DNA of 34,428 nucleotides from Allobosea sp. Root483D1 (GTDB taxonomy: Bacteria; Pseudomonadota; Alphaproteobacteria; Rhizobiales; Beijerinckiaceae): assembly GCF_001429505.1 (NCBI RefSeq), contig NZ_LMJW01000017.1:53895-88322 (forward strand). The letters are read 5' to 3'. The position numbers and the translations under genes were made by a program. Position 1 is the first letter of the stretch; each line of letters starts with the position of its first letter. The notes under the pieces are model-generated. The model searched no databases and had not been told where the DNA came from. It saw only the letters and a program-made list of their open reading frames with translations. Below are positions 33,976 to 34,428 of this stretch, piece after piece.

Positions 33976-34428
33976 GCTCTCCTCCATCTCTGCGAGAGCT
34001 TACGCTCCCGCGGGGCTGGAGAGCCGTCCACAGCATCAAAAGCGGAACTTGGCGCGCCGTCCGAATGCAGTCCTCTGGATCTGTAGTGATTGGCGAACTG
34101 CAGAATCAATTTTTCCGGAAAGCTGATCGATCAGAAGACGACCTTGTTGGCACCGTTGAGCTGGAGCCGCTAGCGGGCATCATTGGGCGTCGCGATCTCC
34201 CGCCCGAGGCCATCTTCGCCGGGCGGCATGCACCTGATGGCATTCGATTTCGCGCGCGGGCCGGGCTCGAGCCAGAGGGCATCCTCCAGCCCACAGATGC
34301 GGTTGTTTTAGGGAGGCGCGCACCATCTTTCCGCCGAGCGATCAAGCCCGGCGGATCGTCTTCGTATTTGGCAATGGAGCCGATGGGACCGGCGCGGGAC
34401 TATCGGGAGGCGATCGCCGTCATCTCGA
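33976..34428. other. Right-end region with IS remains and repeat arm, no intact gene
   Basis: Upstream of the IS110 fragment (33976-34085) lies what is probably that element's 5' flank. From about 34100 the sequence leads into the right repeat arm. Short frames on both strands (such as minus 34106-34345) show no known domain and are proline/arginine/serine-rich as expected of shadow frames. No gene is called. Confidence 0.5.
34262..34362. repeat. Right arm of the ~100-bp inverted repeat
   Basis: This is the reverse-complement partner of 4-104 (101 bases, seven mismatches by eye). The sequence around the right arm continues on both sides without an obvious break, whereas the left arm is cut at ~104. 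The right copy may therefore be the more complete one. It lies 286 bases from the IS110 remnant. Its biological identity was not recognised. Confidence 0.8.

Noticed and set aside
34106..34345. A 79-codon minus-strand frame sharing its first residues with a frame at the left end
   Set aside because: The similarity is explained by the inverted DNA repeat; composition is that of a shadow frame and no family is recognised.

Overview
The window is GC-rich (roughly two-thirds G+C by eye), with tight ATGA gene overlaps and many GntR/LysR-regulated catabolic genes. This suggests an alphaproteobacterium of the Hyphomicrobiales type (Bosea/Bradyrhizobium-like). The assignment is inference from gene content and style; no phylogenetic marker was tested.

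Layout. (1) 1-275: one arm of a ~100-bp inverted repeat fused to a LytTR-domain remnant. (2) 276-3476: a minus-strand acyl-CoA operon (fused CoA-transferase-like protein, enoyl-CoA hydratase, tail of a CaiB/BaiF gene) joined head-to-head at ~3050 to the C-terminal half of a maleate-isomerase-type gene, which looks like a rearrangement scar. (3) 3521-5625: FCD-type GntR regulator overlapping a dihydropyrimidinase/hydantoinase-like gene. (4) 6184-7128: porphobilinogen deaminase (hemC), preceded by 558 bp without a convincing gene. (5) 7144-15347: class III aminotransferase (HemL-like), GntR/UTRA regulator, aldehyde dehydrogenase and a complete polyamine-type ABC importer; together these could take up and oxidise an amine. 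(6) 15436-17777: small aromatic-ring FAD monooxygenase plus an Asp/Glu-racemase-fold protein, converging on a RidA-like gene. (7) 17941-22758 (minus): aconitase-family hydratase, cyclic amidohydrolase and isochorismatase-fold amidase in one probable operon, with a palindromic repeat element beyond it. (8) 23000-26987 (plus, divergent from 7): FCD-GntR, isocitrate-lyase/PEP-mutase-type lyase, fumarate-reductase-like flavoprotein and LysR. (9) 26995-29418 (minus): SDR, LLM flavin monooxygenase, FMN reductase. (10) 29817-33211 (plus): tripartite tricarboxylate transporter (TctC-TctB-TctA) and a SnoaL-like protein. (11) 33212-34428: hairpin, IS1182-type and IS110-type transposase fragments, and the second arm of the inverted repeat.

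How the genes may work together. The most interesting part is 15.4-33.2 kb. Ring oxygenase, cyclic amidohydrolase, maleamate/carbamoyl-type amidase, RidA, maleate-isomerase-fold protein, aconitase-family hydratase, isocitrate-lyase-fold C-C lyase, flavoprotein dehydrogenase and a tricarboxylate transporter form a plausible route. It would open an N-heterocycle or cyclic imide, release its nitrogen, and process a tricarboxylate or substituted maleate to central metabolites. Precedents for this combination are nicotinate fermentation (enamidase, dimethylmaleate hydratase, dimethylmalate lyase) and aerobic isonicotinate/citrazinate breakdown to cis-aconitate. The substrate is not determined by the sequence. 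A TGTTGACA box occurs four times in the control regions of parts 7-10 and may mark a shared regulon.
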